From contig NZ_CP084296.1 of assembly GCF_020271745.1 (NCBI RefSeq), positions 3,472,001 through 3,536,000 on the forward strand: 64,000 bases of DNA, written 5' to 3'. A program made the translations under genes and the position numbers. Under the pieces are notes generated by a model. The model ran no database searches, had not been told where the DNA came from, and saw nothing but the letters and a program-made list of their open reading frames with translations. The first letter of the stretch is position 1, and each line of letters starts with the position of its first letter. This stretch comes from Providencia alcalifaciens (lineage in GTDB: Bacteria; Pseudomonadota; Gammaproteobacteria; Enterobacterales; Enterobacteriaceae). This document shows, piece after piece, positions 40,036-49,989 of this stretch.

Positions 40036-40656
40036 TTATTCAAATGGGGTTGGGTCACCCATTCCAACACGGACGACAACGGGTGTGTCATCAGTAAAAT
40101 CAATTACCGTGGTTGGTTTTTGCCCGATGTAACCACCGTGGATCACTAAGTCCACTTGCTTATCCAGTAAATCGCGGATCTCTTCTGGGTCTGATTGGGT
40201 AAAATCATCTCCCGGTAAAATCAAACTGGTGGACATGAGTGGCTCACCCACCGCTTCCAGTAGATCACGGGCAATTGGGTTTGATGGGACGCGTAACCCA
40301 ATGGTTTTACGCTTTTCATTCATCAAGCGACGGGGCACTTCTTTGGTGGCTTTTAAAATAAAGGTGTAATTACCTGGTGTATTGTTTTTGATTAAACGAA
40401 ATACTGTGTTATCCACATGGGCATAATTAGAGAGTTCGGATAGATCACGGCACATCAAGGTAAAGTTATGGTTCGCATCCAATTTCCGGATACGGCAAAT
40501 ACGTTCTAGGGCATTTTTTTCTTCTAAACGACAACCAATGGCATAACCTGAATCTGTCGGGTAGACGACAACACCGCCTTTATTCAGGATCTCAACGCTT
40601 TGGCTAATTAGCCTTGCCTGTGGGTTGTCCGGATGGATATAAAAAAACTGGCTCAT
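40036..40656 (-). CDS. yciO: YrdC/Sua5-family protein YciO
   Basis: A 206-aa protein of the TsaC/Sua5/YrdC fold, same length as E. coli YciO; it binds RNA/nucleotides in family members but its exact role is unclear. The nucleotide-binding K-G-G-V-V-V-Y-P-T-D-S-G-Y segment (29–41) and K-R-x-x-x-x-x-R-V-P-S-N (near 125) are the family signatures. Downstream of rnm in the same direction. Confidence 0.94.
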   Translation of the reverse strand: MSQFFYIHPDNPQARLISQSVEILNKGGVVVYPTDSGYAIGCRLEEKNALERICRIRKLDANHNFTLMCRDLSELSNYAHVDNTVFRLIKNNTPGNYTFILKATKEVPRRLMNEKRKTIGLRVPSNPIARDLLEAVGEPLMSTSLILPGDDFTQSDPEEIRDLLDKQVDLVIHGGYIGQKPTTVIDFTDDTPVVVRVGMGDPTPFE

Positions 40657-40725
40657 AGTGACCTCTATAGTTGAGTATCGACAGCATCATCCGGTGAACG
40701 ACCTAAAAATGGCACTATCTATCTA

Positions 40726-40782
40726 TTCTTACAAAACAAAACGGTTCTTACAAAACAAAACGGCTCTTGCAAAACACAACGG
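40726..40782. repeat. 19-bp sequence in three tandem copies upstream of yciO
   Basis: Units TTCTTACAAAACAAAACGG (40726–40744), the same again (40745–40763), and CTCTTGCAAAACACAACGG (40764–40782) with three changes. It lies between rnm and yciO, about 70 nt upstream of the yciO start. Confidence 0.9.
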
Positions 40783-40817
40783 TCACAATAATATCTTTAT
40801 CAAATAATATTGTGACC
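40781..40817. other. Stem-loop between rnm and yciO
   Basis: A 10-bp perfect stem GGTCACAATA/TATTGTGACC with a 17-nt loop, directly next to the 19-bp repeats. No T-run on either strand, so terminator function is doubtful. Confidence 0.45.
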
Positions 40818-40935
40818 CAACAAAATAATTTATATACCGACTATTTTACACCCAAACCGTGATCCATCAACGAATTAGGTCATATTCTTACAAACTAGGA
40901 GGTTTTAACTGCTCGGCAATTCACCAGCACCCTCC

Positions 40936-41802
40936 TCAATTCACTTTATCCCACAAGGTCCAAACGGCTTGCTCATCATCAGGGAGCCATAAATTGCGCC
41001 CTAGTTCAATCCACGAACAAGGGCGATGGAAATCTGAGCCAACAGAAGTTTTTAAATCAGCCTCTTGCGCCAACTCCCCTAAAAATCGCTTCTCATTTGC
41101 CGGTTGCTGACAATGCGAAATTTCCATCGCATCCCCTTGGCAGGCTTTAAAGTGTTCGATCAGGCGCCTTAGCCATTTATTCGATAATTGATATTTTGAT
41201 GGATGCGCCAGAACCGCTACACCGCCAGATTGATGAATGGCATCCACAGCTTCTTGAATGCTGCACCACTGCGCAGGGACATAACCGGTTTTTCCTTTCG
41301 CCAGATAGCGCTTAAACACATTATTGATGGTTTTCTCTTTGCCAATTTTGACAATATACTGCGCAAAATGCGCACGAGTGACCTGTCCTCCCCCCGAAAT
41401 CGCTTGGGCATTTTCCCACGCATTATCAATCCCCGCCTTTTGCAAGCGACGACCTATCTCAATCCCCCGTTCTAAACGGCGTTGTGATTGCTGAGTAAGT
41501 AACGTTTCCATCGCAGGATGGCTCGGTGAAAAATTCAGCCCAACAATATGAATTTCAATATTTTCCCACAGGGTGGAAATTTCAACCCCGTTCACTAATG
41601 TTAATGGACGTGGATTGTCAGCAAGATACGCTTTGGCCGCGATTAAGCCATCACAAGTATCATGATCCGTAATTGATAAAATATTCACACCCATTGCTAT
41701 CGCACGTTCGACTAACTCAGCGGGAGGCAACTCTCCATCTGATGCATTCGTATGGCTATGTAAGTCATAGCGAGTCACTATTGGCGTCGAATCTTGCGAC
41801 AT
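40936..41802 (-). CDS. rnm: PHP-domain 5'-to-3' exoribonuclease (RNase AM)
   Basis: A 288-aa PHP-family phosphoesterase, orthologous to E. coli YciV/Rnm, which trims 5' ends of rRNA precursors and acts on 3',5'-bisphosphate nucleotides. Metal-binding motifs are D-L-H-S-H-T-N-A-S-D-G near residue 13, S-I-T-D-H-D-T-C-D-G near 42, A-H-P-S-K-Y, and G-S-D-F-H near the C-terminus. Divergent from the trp operon, as in E. coli. Confidence 0.94.
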   Translation of the reverse strand: MSQDSTPIVTRYDLHSHTNASDGELPPAELVERAIAMGVNILSITDHDTCDGLIAAKAYLADNPRPLTLVNGVEISTLWENIEIHIVGLNFSPSHPAMETLLTQQSQRRLERGIEIGRRLQKAGIDNAWENAQAISGGGQVTRAHFAQYIVKIGKEKTINNVFKRYLAKGKTGYVPAQWCSIQEAVDAIHQSGGVAVLAHPSKYQLSNKWLRRLIEHFKACQGDAMEISHCQQPANEKRFLGELAQEADLKTSVGSDFHRPCSWIELGRNLWLPDDEQAVWTLWDKVN

Positions 41803-41859
41803 ATTGTTACCTTCTCCCTTTTCGATTTAACGAAAATTAAAAATAAATACAAACAGCTA

Positions 41860-41888
41860 TTGACATAAATCACGCGATCCAGTTTACT
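41860..41888 (+). promoter_or_regulatory. trp operon promoter
   Basis: TTGACA at 41860–41865, a 17-bp spacer and TTTACT at 41883–41888, then AGTACGC as in E. coli, which places the transcription start at about 41896. Confidence 0.88.
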
Positions 41889-41894
41889 AGTACG
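41875..41894 (+). promoter_or_regulatory. TrpR operator
   Basis: CGATCCAGTTTACTAGTACG matches the E. coli trp operator as I recall it at 17 of 20 positions and overlaps the -10 element. The right CTAG half-site is perfect; the left one is CCAG. Confidence 0.82.
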
Positions 41895-41918
41895 CAAGAT
41901 TAGTTGTATTTAAAAGAA

Positions 41919-41969
41919 TTTAGTATTCAAAAACATTTAGTATTCAAAAACATTTAGTATTCAAAAACA
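41919..41969 (+). repeat. 17-bp sequence in three tandem copies in the trp leader
   Basis: TTTAGTATTCAAAAACA occurs at 41919, 41936 and 41953 without change, followed by a partial TTTAAAA. It lies between the transcription start and trpL and lengthens the 5' leader. Confidence 0.95.
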
Positions 41970-42004
41970 TTTAAAACTTAATTTGTTTATCCAGTGAGGC
42001 ACGT

Positions 42005-42076
42005 ATGACTATTTTCAATTTATCAAACCGTTGGTGGCGCGACTTCCCAAATTGGGCGGAAGCCGCACGCGCATAA
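42005..42076 (+). CDS. trpL: trp operon leader peptide
   Basis: A 23-residue leader peptide starting MTIFNLSNRWWRDF and ending W-A-E-A-A-R-A. Tandem Trp codons are at 10–11 (42032–42037) and a third at 17 (42053–42055). GAGG lies 6 nt upstream. Ribosome stalling at the Trp pair would control formation of the downstream terminator. E. coli TrpL has 14 residues with two Trp codons. Confidence 0.92.
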   Translation: MTIFNLSNRWWRDFPNWAEAARA

Positions 42077-42097
42077 ATTGTTAATGCCTCAGTGCCG

Positions 42098-42126
42098 AAC
42101 CCGCCCTCAACCAGCGGGTTTTTTTA
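42098..42126 (+). terminator. trp attenuator
   Basis: Terminator stem AACCCGC/GCGGGTT with a 9-nt loop and seven T residues. The alternative antiterminator is GGGCGG (42054–42059) with CCGCCC (42101–42106). A 1:2 hairpin can form from GCGCG-x-x-CTTCC and GGAAG...CGCGC within trpL. The third Trp codon overlaps the antiterminator arm. Confidence 0.88.
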
Positions 42127-42153
42127 CGTCTAAAATTAGCTTAAGGCAGCAAA

Positions 42154-43728
42154 ATGAACAAACAAAACACCACATTAGCACATTTTAATCATCTGGATAG
42201 CCCAATTAACTATCAACCGGACCCTACGTTGTTATTTAATCACTTGTGCCAGAATAAAGCCGCTACCATGCTGTTAGAGTCGGCTGAAGTCAATAACAAA
42301 GCCAATTTACAAAGCCTATTAATCATCGACAGCGCATTACGTCTCCGTGCATTTGGTCAACGGGTTGAAATTGAAGCGTTAACTGAAAATGGCCAGGCTC
42401 TATTACCTTTAATCAATGCACAATTAGCCGAAAAAGTGATTTCTCGCGATTTGGCCACAAACCATCTGACCGTTATTTTTGCTCAACCAGAAAGCCAATT
42501 AGATGAAGATAGCCGTTTAAAAAGCGCATCATGTTTGGATGTATTACGCGCATTGCCAGCACTTGCTCAAGCACATTTCCCGAAACCAGAAATCCTGTTT
42601 ATGGGTGGGTTATTCGCCTATGACTTAGTGGCAAATTTTGAAGCATTACCAGAAGTGGCAACCACAAACCAATGCCCAGATTTCTGCTTTTTCGTCGCAG
42701 AACACTATTTAGTGATCGACCATCAGAACCAAGCCGCACGCTTAAAAAGCCTACTATTTACCGCAGACACTCACATCGTCGCGCAAGTACAGCAGCGCCA
42801 CAGCGAAATTATCGTTGCGTGCCGCCCTTACTTACCAGCATTACCTATGGGTGAACAAGACAACTTCAGCGTCACTATCAATAAAAACGATGAAGAGTAT
42901 GGGCACGTCGTCAATACCTTAAAAAAAGCTATCTACCGCGGTGATATTTTCCAAGTCGTCCCATCACGCAAATTCAGTATGCCATGTGCTCAACCGTTGA
43001 TTGCCTATCAAAAACTTAAGGCACAAAACCCAAGCCCGTACATGTTCTATATGCAAGACAATGATTTCACCCTGTTTGGCGCTTCACCAGAGAGCGCATT
43101 GAAATACAGCAAACAAACTCGCGTGGTGGAAATCTACCCAATTGCAGGTACCCGTCCTCGTGGACGTAATGCGCAAGGAAACATCGACTTAGATTTAGAC
43201 AGCCGCATTGAATTGGCTATGCGTACCGATGAAAAAGAGCTGGCCGAACACATTATGTTAGTGGACTTAGCCCGTAATGATTTAGCGCGAATTTGCGAAG
43301 CAGGCAGCCGCTATGTTGCCAACCTGACCAAAGTTGACCGCTACTCTTTTGTGATGCACTTAGTTTCCCACGTTGTGGGCACTTTACGTAGCGACTTAGA
43401 TGTTTTTCATGCTTATCAAGCGTGTATGAATATGGGGACATTAACAGGCGCACCGAAAGTCAAAGCCATGCAACTGATCGCAGAATGTGAAAAAGAGCGC
43501 AGAGGCTCCTACGGCGGTGCCGTGGGTTACTTTAATGGTAAAGGCGATTTTGATACCTGCATCGTTATTCGTTCCGCGTATGTCGAAAACGGGATTGCTA
43601 CCGTTCAAGCTGGCGGCGGCGTTGTTCTCGACTCTTCTCCACAAGGTGAAGCCGACGAAACTCGTAATAAAGCCCGCGCAGTGATCCGCGCCATTGCCCA
43701 AGCCCACCAAGTTGAGGAGTTATTTTAA
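42154..43728 (+). CDS. trpE: Anthranilate synthase component I
   Basis: Makes anthranilate from chorismate with ammonia supplied by TrpG. The 524-aa protein (E. coli 520) has the feedback-site L-L-E-S-A-E at residues 40–45 and catalytic motifs [14 protein letters not shown][11 protein letters not shown] and [12 protein letters not shown] lies 8 nt upstream. The stop overlaps the trpG start. Confidence 0.96.
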   Translation: MNKQNTTLAHFNHLDSPINYQPDPTLLFNHLCQNKAATMLLESAEVNNKANLQSLLIIDSALRLRAFGQRVEIEALTENGQALLPLINAQLAEKVISRDLATNHLTVIFAQPESQLDEDSRLKSASCLDVLRALPALAQAHFPKPEILFMGGLFAYDLVANFEALPEVATTNQCPDFCFFVAEHYLVIDHQNQAARLKSLLFTADTHIVAQVQQRHSEIIVACRPYLPALPMGEQDNFSVTINKNDEEYGHVVNTLKKAIYRGDIFQVVPSRKFSMPCAQPLIAYQKLKAQNPSPYMFYMQDNDFTLFGASPESALKYSKQTRVVEIYPIAGTRPRGRNAQGNIDLDLDSRIELAMRTDEKELAEHIMLVDLARNDLARICEAGSRYVANLTKVDRYSFVMHLVSHVVGTLRSDLDVFHAYQACMNMGTLTGAPKVKAMQLIAECEKERRGSYGGAVGYFNGKGDFDTCIVIRSAYVENGIATVQAGGGVVLDSSPQGEADETRNKARAVIRAIAQAHQVEELF

Positions 43729-44336
43729 TGGCTAACATCTTGCTACTCGATAACGTCGACTCCTTCACTTACAACCTGGTCGACCAATTACGCGCCAGTG
43801 GTCATCACGTGGTGATCTACCGTAACACCGTTAATGCGGCACATGTTTTATCTGTATTGAATCAGCTTGATGATGCGATTTTAGTCCTTTCACCGGGCCC
43901 TGGAAAACCCAGTGAGGCGGGCTGTATGCCAGAAGTACTTAAGTCAGTAATAGGCTCCATTCCTGTGATTGGTATCTGCTTAGGGCACCAAGCCATCGTT
44001 GAAGCCTATGGTGGAACAGTTTCCCCTGCGGGTGAAATTTTACACGGCAAAGCATCCATGGCGACCCACGACGAGCAAGCCATGTTTGCAGGCTTAGAAA
44101 ACCCTATTTCAGTGGCACGTTATCACTCTTTAGTGGGTAGCCAAATCCCTGAATCATTAACGATTTGTGCACAATCCAATGGCATGGTCATGGCGGTACG
44201 TAATGATGAACAGCGAGTGTGTGGATTCCAGTTTCACCCTGAATCCATCTTAACTACCCAAGGGAAATTGTTGTTAGAAAATACCGTGGCATGGGCGCTT
44301 TCTTCCCCCAACAAAACAACATCATATTCGCACTAA
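43728..44336 (+). CDS. trpG: Anthranilate synthase component II (glutamine amidotransferase)
   Basis: A 202-aa class I amidotransferase that releases ammonia from glutamine for TrpE. The nucleophile Cys84 is in G-I-C-L-G-H-Q, and the His/Glu pair in F-H-P-E-S near residue 172. It is a separate gene, not fused to TrpD as in E. coli; Serratia and Proteus relatives share this arrangement. The start overlaps the trpE stop (TAATG). Confidence 0.95.
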   Translation: MANILLLDNVDSFTYNLVDQLRASGHHVVIYRNTVNAAHVLSVLNQLDDAILVLSPGPGKPSEAGCMPEVLKSVIGSIPVIGICLGHQAIVEAYGGTVSPAGEILHGKASMATHDEQAMFAGLENPISVARYHSLVGSQIPESLTICAQSNGMVMAVRNDEQRVCGFQFHPESILTTQGKLLLENTVAWALSSPNKTTSYSH

Positions 44337-44356
44337 TGGGACACAGAGAGCCAATC

Positions 44357-45358
44357 ATGCAAAATATTTACGATAAATTATTTAAGGCACAAGCGTTAAC
44401 TCAACAAGAGAGCCAATATTTATTTAACGCGATTATCCAAGGTGAACTCACTGAGCCCCAACTTGCCGCCGTCTTGATCAGCATGAAAATGCGTGGTGAA
44501 CAACCGCAAGAAATTGCAGGTGCTGCACTGGCATGCTTAGAAAATGCCCAACCCTTCCCACGCCCTGACTATCAGTTCAGTGATATTGTTGGCACAGGAG
44601 GAGACGGCGCAAACAGTATTAATATTTCCACTGCCAGCGCGTTTGTGGCAGCAGAATTCGGGATCAAAGTCGCTAAGCACGGTAATCGCAGCGTTTCCAG
44701 TCGCTCAGGTTCATCGGATCTGCTCGCTGCCTTTGGCATTGCCTTAGATTTAAGCGCTCAAAGCGCCCGTGATGCATTAGACGAGTTAGGCTTATGTTTC
44801 TTATTTGCGCCGCAATATCACAGTGGATTCCGCCATGCCGCGCCGGTACGTAGCCAATTAAAAACCCGTACTTTATTTAATGTACTGGGCCCATTAATTA
44901 ACCCTGCTCGCCCGCCGTTAGCCTTAGTCGGCGTCTATCAGGATTCATTGGTTGAACCCGTAGCAAAAACCATGCAAATGCTTGGGTTTACCCGCGCGGC
45001 TGTGGTACATAGTGGAGGAATGGATGAAGTTTCACTTCATGCACCAACCCATGTTGCCGAATTAAAAAATGGTGAAGTTCAGCAATATACTCTGACGGCT
45101 GAAGATTTTGGCTTAGCGCCTTATCAACTGAAAAATTTGGAAGGCGGTACCCCAGATGAAAACCGTTTTCTATTGACACAATTATTACAAGGTCATGGTC
45201 AAGCGGCTCATGAGGCTGCTGTCGCCGCAAACGTCGCCATGTTGTTACGCATTAATGGTTACGAAGATTTAAAAGAAAACAGCGAGCACGCACTCAATAT
45301 TATTCGTAGCGGCAAAGCATTTGACCGCGTTCTGGCACTAGCTGCAAGGGAGCACTAA
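44357..45358 (+). CDS. trpD: Anthranilate phosphoribosyltransferase
   Basis: Transfers the phosphoribosyl group of PRPP to anthranilate. The 333-aa protein has D-I-V-G-T-G-G-D-G (PRPP loop, near residue 77), [15 protein letters not shown] and [10 protein letters not shown]. The start at 44357 (M-Q-N-I-Y-D-K-L-F) matches unfused TrpD proteins and follows AGAGAG. An alternative ATG at 44336 overlaps the trpG stop (TAATG) and would add seven residues. Confidence 0.94.
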   Translation: MQNIYDKLFKAQALTQQESQYLFNAIIQGELTEPQLAAVLISMKMRGEQPQEIAGAALACLENAQPFPRPDYQFSDIVGTGGDGANSINISTASAFVAAEFGIKVAKHGNRSVSSRSGSSDLLAAFGIALDLSAQSARDALDELGLCFLFAPQYHSGFRHAAPVRSQLKTRTLFNVLGPLINPARPPLALVGVYQDSLVEPVAKTMQMLGFTRAAVVHSGGMDEVSLHAPTHVAELKNGEVQQYTLTAEDFGLAPYQLKNLEGGTPDENRFLLTQLLQGHGQAAHEAAVAANVAMLLRINGYEDLKENSEHALNIIRSGKAFDRVLALAAREH

Positions 45359-45359
45359 G

Positions 45360-46736
45360 ATGAAAGGCACGGTATTACAAAAGATTGTGGATGATAAATT
45401 TGCCTATTTAGCTGAGCGCAAACAGCGTCAACCACTGGCAAGTTTTCAATCTGAAGTGCAACCTGCGCAACGAAATTTCTACTCAGCCTTACAAGCTAAG
45501 CGCCCGGTGTTTATTTTAGAGTGTAAAAAAGCCTCTCCATCAAAGGGGCTTATTCGTGAAGATTTCGATCCTGCGGTCATTGCCGGCATGTATGCCCCTT
45601 ATGCTTCTGCCATTTCAGTTTTGACTGACGAAAAATATTTCCAAGGCAAAATGGATTATTTGACCATCGTCAGCAATACCGTGAAACAACCCGTTCTGTG
45701 CAAAGATTTCATCGTTGACCCTTATCAGATTTACCTTGCTCGCTATTACCAAGCGGATGCCATTTTACTCATGCTGTCCGTATTAAATGATGAACAGTAC
45801 CTTGCCCTTGCCGATGTAGCACACCAACTGAACATGGGCGTTCTCACTGAAGTGAGCAACGATGAAGAACTGGAACGTGCGATAACATTGAAAGCCAAAG
45901 TGGTTGGGATCAACAACCGCGACCTGCGTGATATGTCTATCGATTTAAATCGTACGCGTCAGCTTGCACCGCGTTTACCGGCAGGAACCGTGGTGATCAG
46001 CGAATCAGGTATTCTTCAACATCAACATATCCAAAGCCTTGCGGATGTGGCTAATGGTTTCCTAATTGGTAGCGCCCTGATGGAGCAAGCGGATTTACCG
46101 CAAGCGCTGCGTAACCTTCTGATTGGTGAACATAAAGTGTGTGGATTAACCCGTGAGCAAGATGCTAAAGCCGCATTTTCCGCAGGTGCCAATTTTGGTG
46201 GACTGATTTTTGCTGAAAAATCCCCTCGTAAAGTGACACTGTCACAAGCAAGGCAAATTATTCATGCTGCGCCACTTAAATTTGTGGGCGTTTTCCGTAA
46301 TCAATCCGCGGATTTTGTGGCACACCTTGCCCAACAATTGGCACTGCATGCGGTTCAACTCCATGGCGATGAAGATAATACCTACATGGCACAATTACGT
46401 GAAATGTTGCCAGCTCACTGCCATATATGGAAAGCCCTGAATATGACTGAGAGCCAGATCGGAGATTATGACCCTGCGTTAATTGATTTACTGCTATTGG
46501 ATAACGGCGCGGGCGGTACGGGAAAAACCTTTGATTGGTCGTCAATACCAACAAATAGCGGTCACAAACTGATGGTGGCTGGCGGACTTACCCCTGAAAA
46601 CTGCCAACAAGCAGCCCAACTCATCTGCAATGGGCTTGATTTTAACTCTGGCATTGAAATCGAACCGGGTATTAAGTCCGAACAAAAACTAAACCAAGTC
46701 TTTGATGCATTGAAATCAGCCCATATGGCGATTTAG
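45360..46736 (+). CDS. trpC: Bifunctional indole-3-glycerol-phosphate synthase / phosphoribosylanthranilate isomerase
   Basis: A 458-aa fusion of two TIM barrels performing the steps after TrpD, often written trpCF. The N-terminal half has F-I-L-E-C-K-K-A-S-P-S-K-G, V-L-C-K-D-F-I-V-D and N-N-R-D-L (IGP synthase catalytic Lys/Glu). The C-terminal half from about residue 258 (K-V-C-G-L-T) is the isomerase, with Q-L-H-G-D-E and L-L-D-N-G-A-G-G-T-G-K-T-F-D-W. It begins one base after the trpD stop. Confidence 0.96.
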   Translation: MKGTVLQKIVDDKFAYLAERKQRQPLASFQSEVQPAQRNFYSALQAKRPVFILECKKASPSKGLIREDFDPAVIAGMYAPYASAISVLTDEKYFQGKMDYLTIVSNTVKQPVLCKDFIVDPYQIYLARYYQADAILLMLSVLNDEQYLALADVAHQLNMGVLTEVSNDEELERAITLKAKVVGINNRDLRDMSIDLNRTRQLAPRLPAGTVVISESGILQHQHIQSLADVANGFLIGSALMEQADLPQALRNLLIGEHKVCGLTREQDAKAAFSAGANFGGLIFAEKSPRKVTLSQARQIIHAAPLKFVGVFRNQSADFVAHLAQQLALHAVQLHGDEDNTYMAQLREMLPAHCHIWKALNMTESQIGDYDPALIDLLLLDNGAGGTGKTFDWSSIPTNSGHKLMVAGGLTPENCQQAAQLICNGLDFNSGIEIEPGIKSEQKLNQVFDALKSAHMAI

Positions 46737-46790
46737 CACAAAGCCATATTAATCATACTGAACATATAAACTTAAAATGGATAATAAATA

Positions 46791-47981
46791 ATGAGCAAAT
46801 TAGACCCCTATTTCGGTGAGTTTGGTGGGCAATATGTCCCAGAAATTTTGATCCCAGCATTGAACCAGCTAGAAGATGCCTTTATTGACGCACAAAATGA
46901 TCCCGCGTTCCTAACAGAATTCCATGACCTACTTAAAAACTATGCGGGACGTCCAACTGCATTAACCCTGTGCCGTAACCTGACAGCAGGTACCAAAACT
47001 AAACTTTATTTAAAGCGAGAAGATTTACTTCACGGTGGCGCGCACAAAACCAACCAAGTGTTGGGGCAAGCATTGCTCGCCAAACGTATGGGTAAAAATG
47101 AAATTATTGCTGAAACCGGAGCGGGTCAGCACGGTGTTGCTACTGCCCTTGCTTGCGCCTTATTAAATATGAAGTGCCGTATCTACATGGGTGCAAAAGA
47201 CGTTGAGCGCCAATCTCCAAACGTGTTTCGCATGAAACTCATGGGCGCCGAAGTGATCCCTGTACATAGCGGCTCTGCAACCTTGAAAGATGCCTGTAAT
47301 GAAGCGCTAAGAGACTGGTCTGGCAGCTATGAAACCGCGCACTATTTATTAGGTACTGCGGCGGGTCCTCACCCATATCCGACTATTGTGCGTGAATTTC
47401 AACGCATGATTGGTGATGAAGCAAAACAGCAAATTTTAGACAAAGAAGGCCGTCTACCGGATGCGGTGATCGCCTGTATCGGTGGCGGTTCCAATGCTAT
47501 CGGTATGTTCGCTTCATTTATTCCTGAAGAAAGCGTTGGACTCATTGGGGTTGAACCTGCGGGTCTTGGCATCGAATCAGGACAACACGGCGCTCCGTTA
47601 AAACATGGTCGTGTAGGGATTTATTTCGGCATGAAATCTCCAATGATGCAAACCTCTGAAGGACAGATTGAAGAATCTTACTCCATTTCTGCTGGGTTAG
47701 ATTTCCCCTCTGTAGGACCTCAACATGCGCACTTAAACAGTATTGGTCGTGCTGAATATGTTTCGATTACCGATGATGAAGCGTTAAACGCCTTTAAATT
47801 ACTGTCACGAAAAGAAGGGATTATTCCTGCATTAGAATCATCTCATGCATTGGCGTACGCCCTCAAAATGGCAGAGCAAAATCCAAATAAAGAGCAGTTG
47901 TTAATTGTCAATTTATCCGGTCGTGGTGATAAAGACATTTTTACGGTACATGATATTTTGACTAGCAAAGGGGAAATCTAA
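46791..47981 (+). CDS. trpB: Tryptophan synthase beta subunit
   Basis: Condenses indole and serine to tryptophan with PLP. The 396-aa protein has the PLP lysine in G-G-A-H-K-T-N-Q (near residue 86), [10 protein letters not shown] near 109 with the catalytic Glu, and the phosphate loop [10 protein letters not shown] near 230. Its stop overlaps the trpA start. Confidence 0.97.
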   Translation: MSKLDPYFGEFGGQYVPEILIPALNQLEDAFIDAQNDPAFLTEFHDLLKNYAGRPTALTLCRNLTAGTKTKLYLKREDLLHGGAHKTNQVLGQALLAKRMGKNEIIAETGAGQHGVATALACALLNMKCRIYMGAKDVERQSPNVFRMKLMGAEVIPVHSGSATLKDACNEALRDWSGSYETAHYLLGTAAGPHPYPTIVREFQRMIGDEAKQQILDKEGRLPDAVIACIGGGSNAIGMFASFIPEESVGLIGVEPAGLGIESGQHGAPLKHGRVGIYFGMKSPMMQTSEGQIEESYSISAGLDFPSVGPQHAHLNSIGRAEYVSITDDEALNAFKLLSRKEGIIPALESSHALAYALKMAEQNPNKEQLLIVNLSGRGDKDIFTVHDILTSKGEI

Positions 47982-48787
47982 TGACGCGTTATACTCAACT
48001 TTTTCAGCGTTTAAACCAACAAAACCAAGGCGCTTTTGTTCCCTTTGTCACGTTAGGCGATCCTGATGCTGAGCTTTCTTTAAAAATTGTCGATGCGTTA
48101 ATTGCAGGTGGTGCAGATGCCTTAGAGATTGGTATCCCCTTCTCTGACCCTTTAGCGGATGGCCCGACAATTCAAAATGCCAATTTACGTGCCTTTAAAA
48201 GCGATATCACACCGACGTTATGCTTCGAGTTATTAGCGCGCATTCGAGCCAAACACCCCAATATGCCGATAGGCTTATTGGTGTACGCTAACTTGGTTTT
48301 CACCAATGGCATCGACCATTTTTATCAACGTTGCCAACAGGCTGGCGTAGATTCCGTTTTAGTTGCTGATGTGCCAATGCGTGAATCAAAGCCATTTCGT
48401 GAATCTGCCATCGCCCACGGCATCGCCCCTATCTTTATTTGTCCACCTAATGGGGATGACGCACTGCTAAAAGAGATTGGGGAACATAGCCAAGGTTATA
48501 CGTATTTACTCTCTCGAGCGGGTGTGACAGGTACAGAGCAGCGAGCGCAAATGCCATTAACCCATTTAGTGAGCAAATTAACCCAATATGGCGCAGCACC
48601 TGCACTTCAAGGATTTGGTATTTCAGAACCTGCTCAAGTGACTGAAGCAATTCGTAATGGTGCTGCGGGAGCAATATCAGGTTCTGCTGTGGTAAAAATC
48701 ATTGAAAATAACCTACAGCGTCCACAAGAGATGCTCAGTAAATTAACGGAGTTTGTGGCAAATATGAAAGCCGCCACACAGAAATAG
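47981..48787 (+). CDS. trpA: Tryptophan synthase alpha subunit
   Basis: Cleaves indole-3-glycerol phosphate and channels indole to TrpB. The 268-aa TIM barrel has the catalytic Glu in [10 protein letters not shown] (near residue 49) and the catalytic Asp in that same D-P-L-A-D-G-P-T stretch; S-R-A-G-V-T-G is the phosphate loop near 180. It is coupled to trpB by TAATG. Confidence 0.97.
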   Translation: MTRYTQLFQRLNQQNQGAFVPFVTLGDPDAELSLKIVDALIAGGADALEIGIPFSDPLADGPTIQNANLRAFKSDITPTLCFELLARIRAKHPNMPIGLLVYANLVFTNGIDHFYQRCQQAGVDSVLVADVPMRESKPFRESAIAHGIAPIFICPPNGDDALLKEIGEHSQGYTYLLSRAGVTGTEQRAQMPLTHLVSKLTQYGAAPALQGFGISEPAQVTEAIRNGAAGAISGSAVVKIIENNLQRPQEMLSKLTEFVANMKAATQK

Positions 48788-48818
48788 TCACCTTAATTTA
48801 TTTTTTACATTGTGTCAG

Positions 48819-48847
48819 AAAGCCATCCATATTTTGATGGCTTTTTT
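48819..48847 (+). terminator. Terminator of the trp operon
   Basis: A 9-bp stem AAAGCCATC/GATGGCTTT with an 8-nt loop and T-run, 31 nt after trpA. Confidence 0.9.
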
Positions 48848-49090
48848 ATTTCAAATAGCCGTTAACGCATTCAATGGTTTCTGTCAAATTTCCACTTCAC
48901 GAATAATATTTAAAATATATTAGGTAAAATCATTCAGACTAATTTGGATTAAATATCCATCTTAATATTTAATTATAGAATTAAATATGCACTCTGATTA
49001 TTGATTCTTTTGATATTGTAAACGCAATGTTAAATTAAATATAAATAATTTAACATTATATCTTCTGGTCGTTATATTCTTTATTCTCTA
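48848..49090. other. AT-rich gap between trpA and ompW, no gene seen
   Basis: About 240 bp of strongly AT-rich DNA between two convergent terminators. I see no convincing frame, repeat or promoter. Confidence 0.6.
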
Positions 49091-49124
49091 AAAACGAAAA
49101 ATCCGGGAGTTTATTCCCGGATTT
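49091..49124 (-). terminator. Terminator after ompW
   Basis: A 10-bp stem AAATCCGGGA/TCCCGGATTT with a 6-nt loop; the minus strand then reads TTTTTCGTTTT. Confidence 0.88.
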
Positions 49125-49183
49125 CTTTACTGCTTTCTAATCCATTAGCGAGCAAGAATGAACTTGCTGAAGTCCTTAAGAAA

Positions 49184-49831
49184 TTAGAAACGGTAACCCA
49201 CACCAAACATAAATACGAATGGGTCTAAACGAGTATCAACTTTATGCTGCTCGCCACCCGCTTTGAATTTAACGTCAGTTTCGATATTCATCCACCACAC
49301 AGAGGCGTTTAACATCCAGTTTTCATCAAGCATGTAGTCCATACCTGCTTGCGCAGCAAAGCCCCAAGAGCTTGACAGGTCTAGGTCAGACAAGCCCGCA
49401 GACTTACCATTATTATTGAATTTTTCATCAAAGAAGAACGTATAGTTCAGACCTGCACCTAAATAAGGACGCAGTTTATCTTCTTTGCCACCGAAGTAAT
49501 ATTGTGCCATTAGCGTTGGTGGTAAGTGTTTAACTGTTGCAATATTTCCGGTTGGACCTGTGCCAACTTTATGCTCAAAAGGGGTTGCCGCTAATAATTC
49601 CACACCAATATTATCGGTGATCATATAACCGAAAGTTAAACCTAATTGGGTATTATTATTTGCATCAAAATGACCTAAATTAGCATTGCCCAGTTTAACA
49701 TCATCCCCGCCAACATTTGGTCTTACAGTAGCAGTACCTGCACGAAATAAAAAGTCGCCAGCTTCATGAGCAAAAGAAGCTGCTGGAGCTAAAGTTGCAG
49801 CAGCCAATACAAGCGCAGTGAGTTTTTTCAT
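49184..49831 (-). CDS. ompW: Outer membrane protein W
   Basis: An 8-stranded outer-membrane beta-barrel with a hydrophobic channel, 215 aa with a signal peptide ending A-A-S-F-A (cleavage before H-E-A-G-D). Family hallmarks are R-A-G-x-A-T-V-R-P, T-V-K-H-L-P-P-T-L-M-A-Q-Y-Y-F-G and the C-terminal D-P-F-V-F-M-F-G-V-G-Y-R-F ending in aromatic Phe, the barrel assembly signal. The start at 49831 follows GGGATTGAC; an in-frame ATG at 49843 is too close to its AGGA. Divergent from yciC. Confidence 0.95.
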   Translation of the reverse strand: MKKLTALVLAAATLAPAASFAHEAGDFLFRAGTATVRPNVGGDDVKLGNANLGHFDANNNTQLGLTFGYMITDNIGVELLAATPFEHKVGTGPTGNIATVKHLPPTLMAQYYFGGKEDKLRPYLGAGLNYTFFFDEKFNNNGKSAGLSDLDLSSSWGFAAQAGMDYMLDENWMLNASVWWMNIETDVKFKAGGEQHKVDTRLDPFVFMFGVGYRF

Positions 49832-49975
49832 TGTCAATCCCATTCCTATGTTTATTATTTAGCAAAATATAGCCTATTCTTAAATTTAATATTCAAATCA
49901 AGATCACATCTTTTGCTAATTTATATATTTCGCAATAAATCTGACTTTATTATTTCATTACTGGTTTTTTCTATT

Positions 49976-49989
49976 TTGATTTGAATCAA
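49976..49989. promoter_or_regulatory. Perfect FNR-type site upstream of ompW
   Basis: TTGATTTGAATCAA is the full consensus TTGAT-N4-ATCAA, centred about 150 nt upstream of the ompW start codon and 255 nt upstream of yciC. In E. coli ompW is activated by FNR without oxygen, so this fits known biology. Confidence 0.8.

Noticed and set aside
41919-41969. Possible CRISPR-like array in the trp leader
   Set aside because: Three 17-bp units are directly adjacent, with no spacers and no cas genes.
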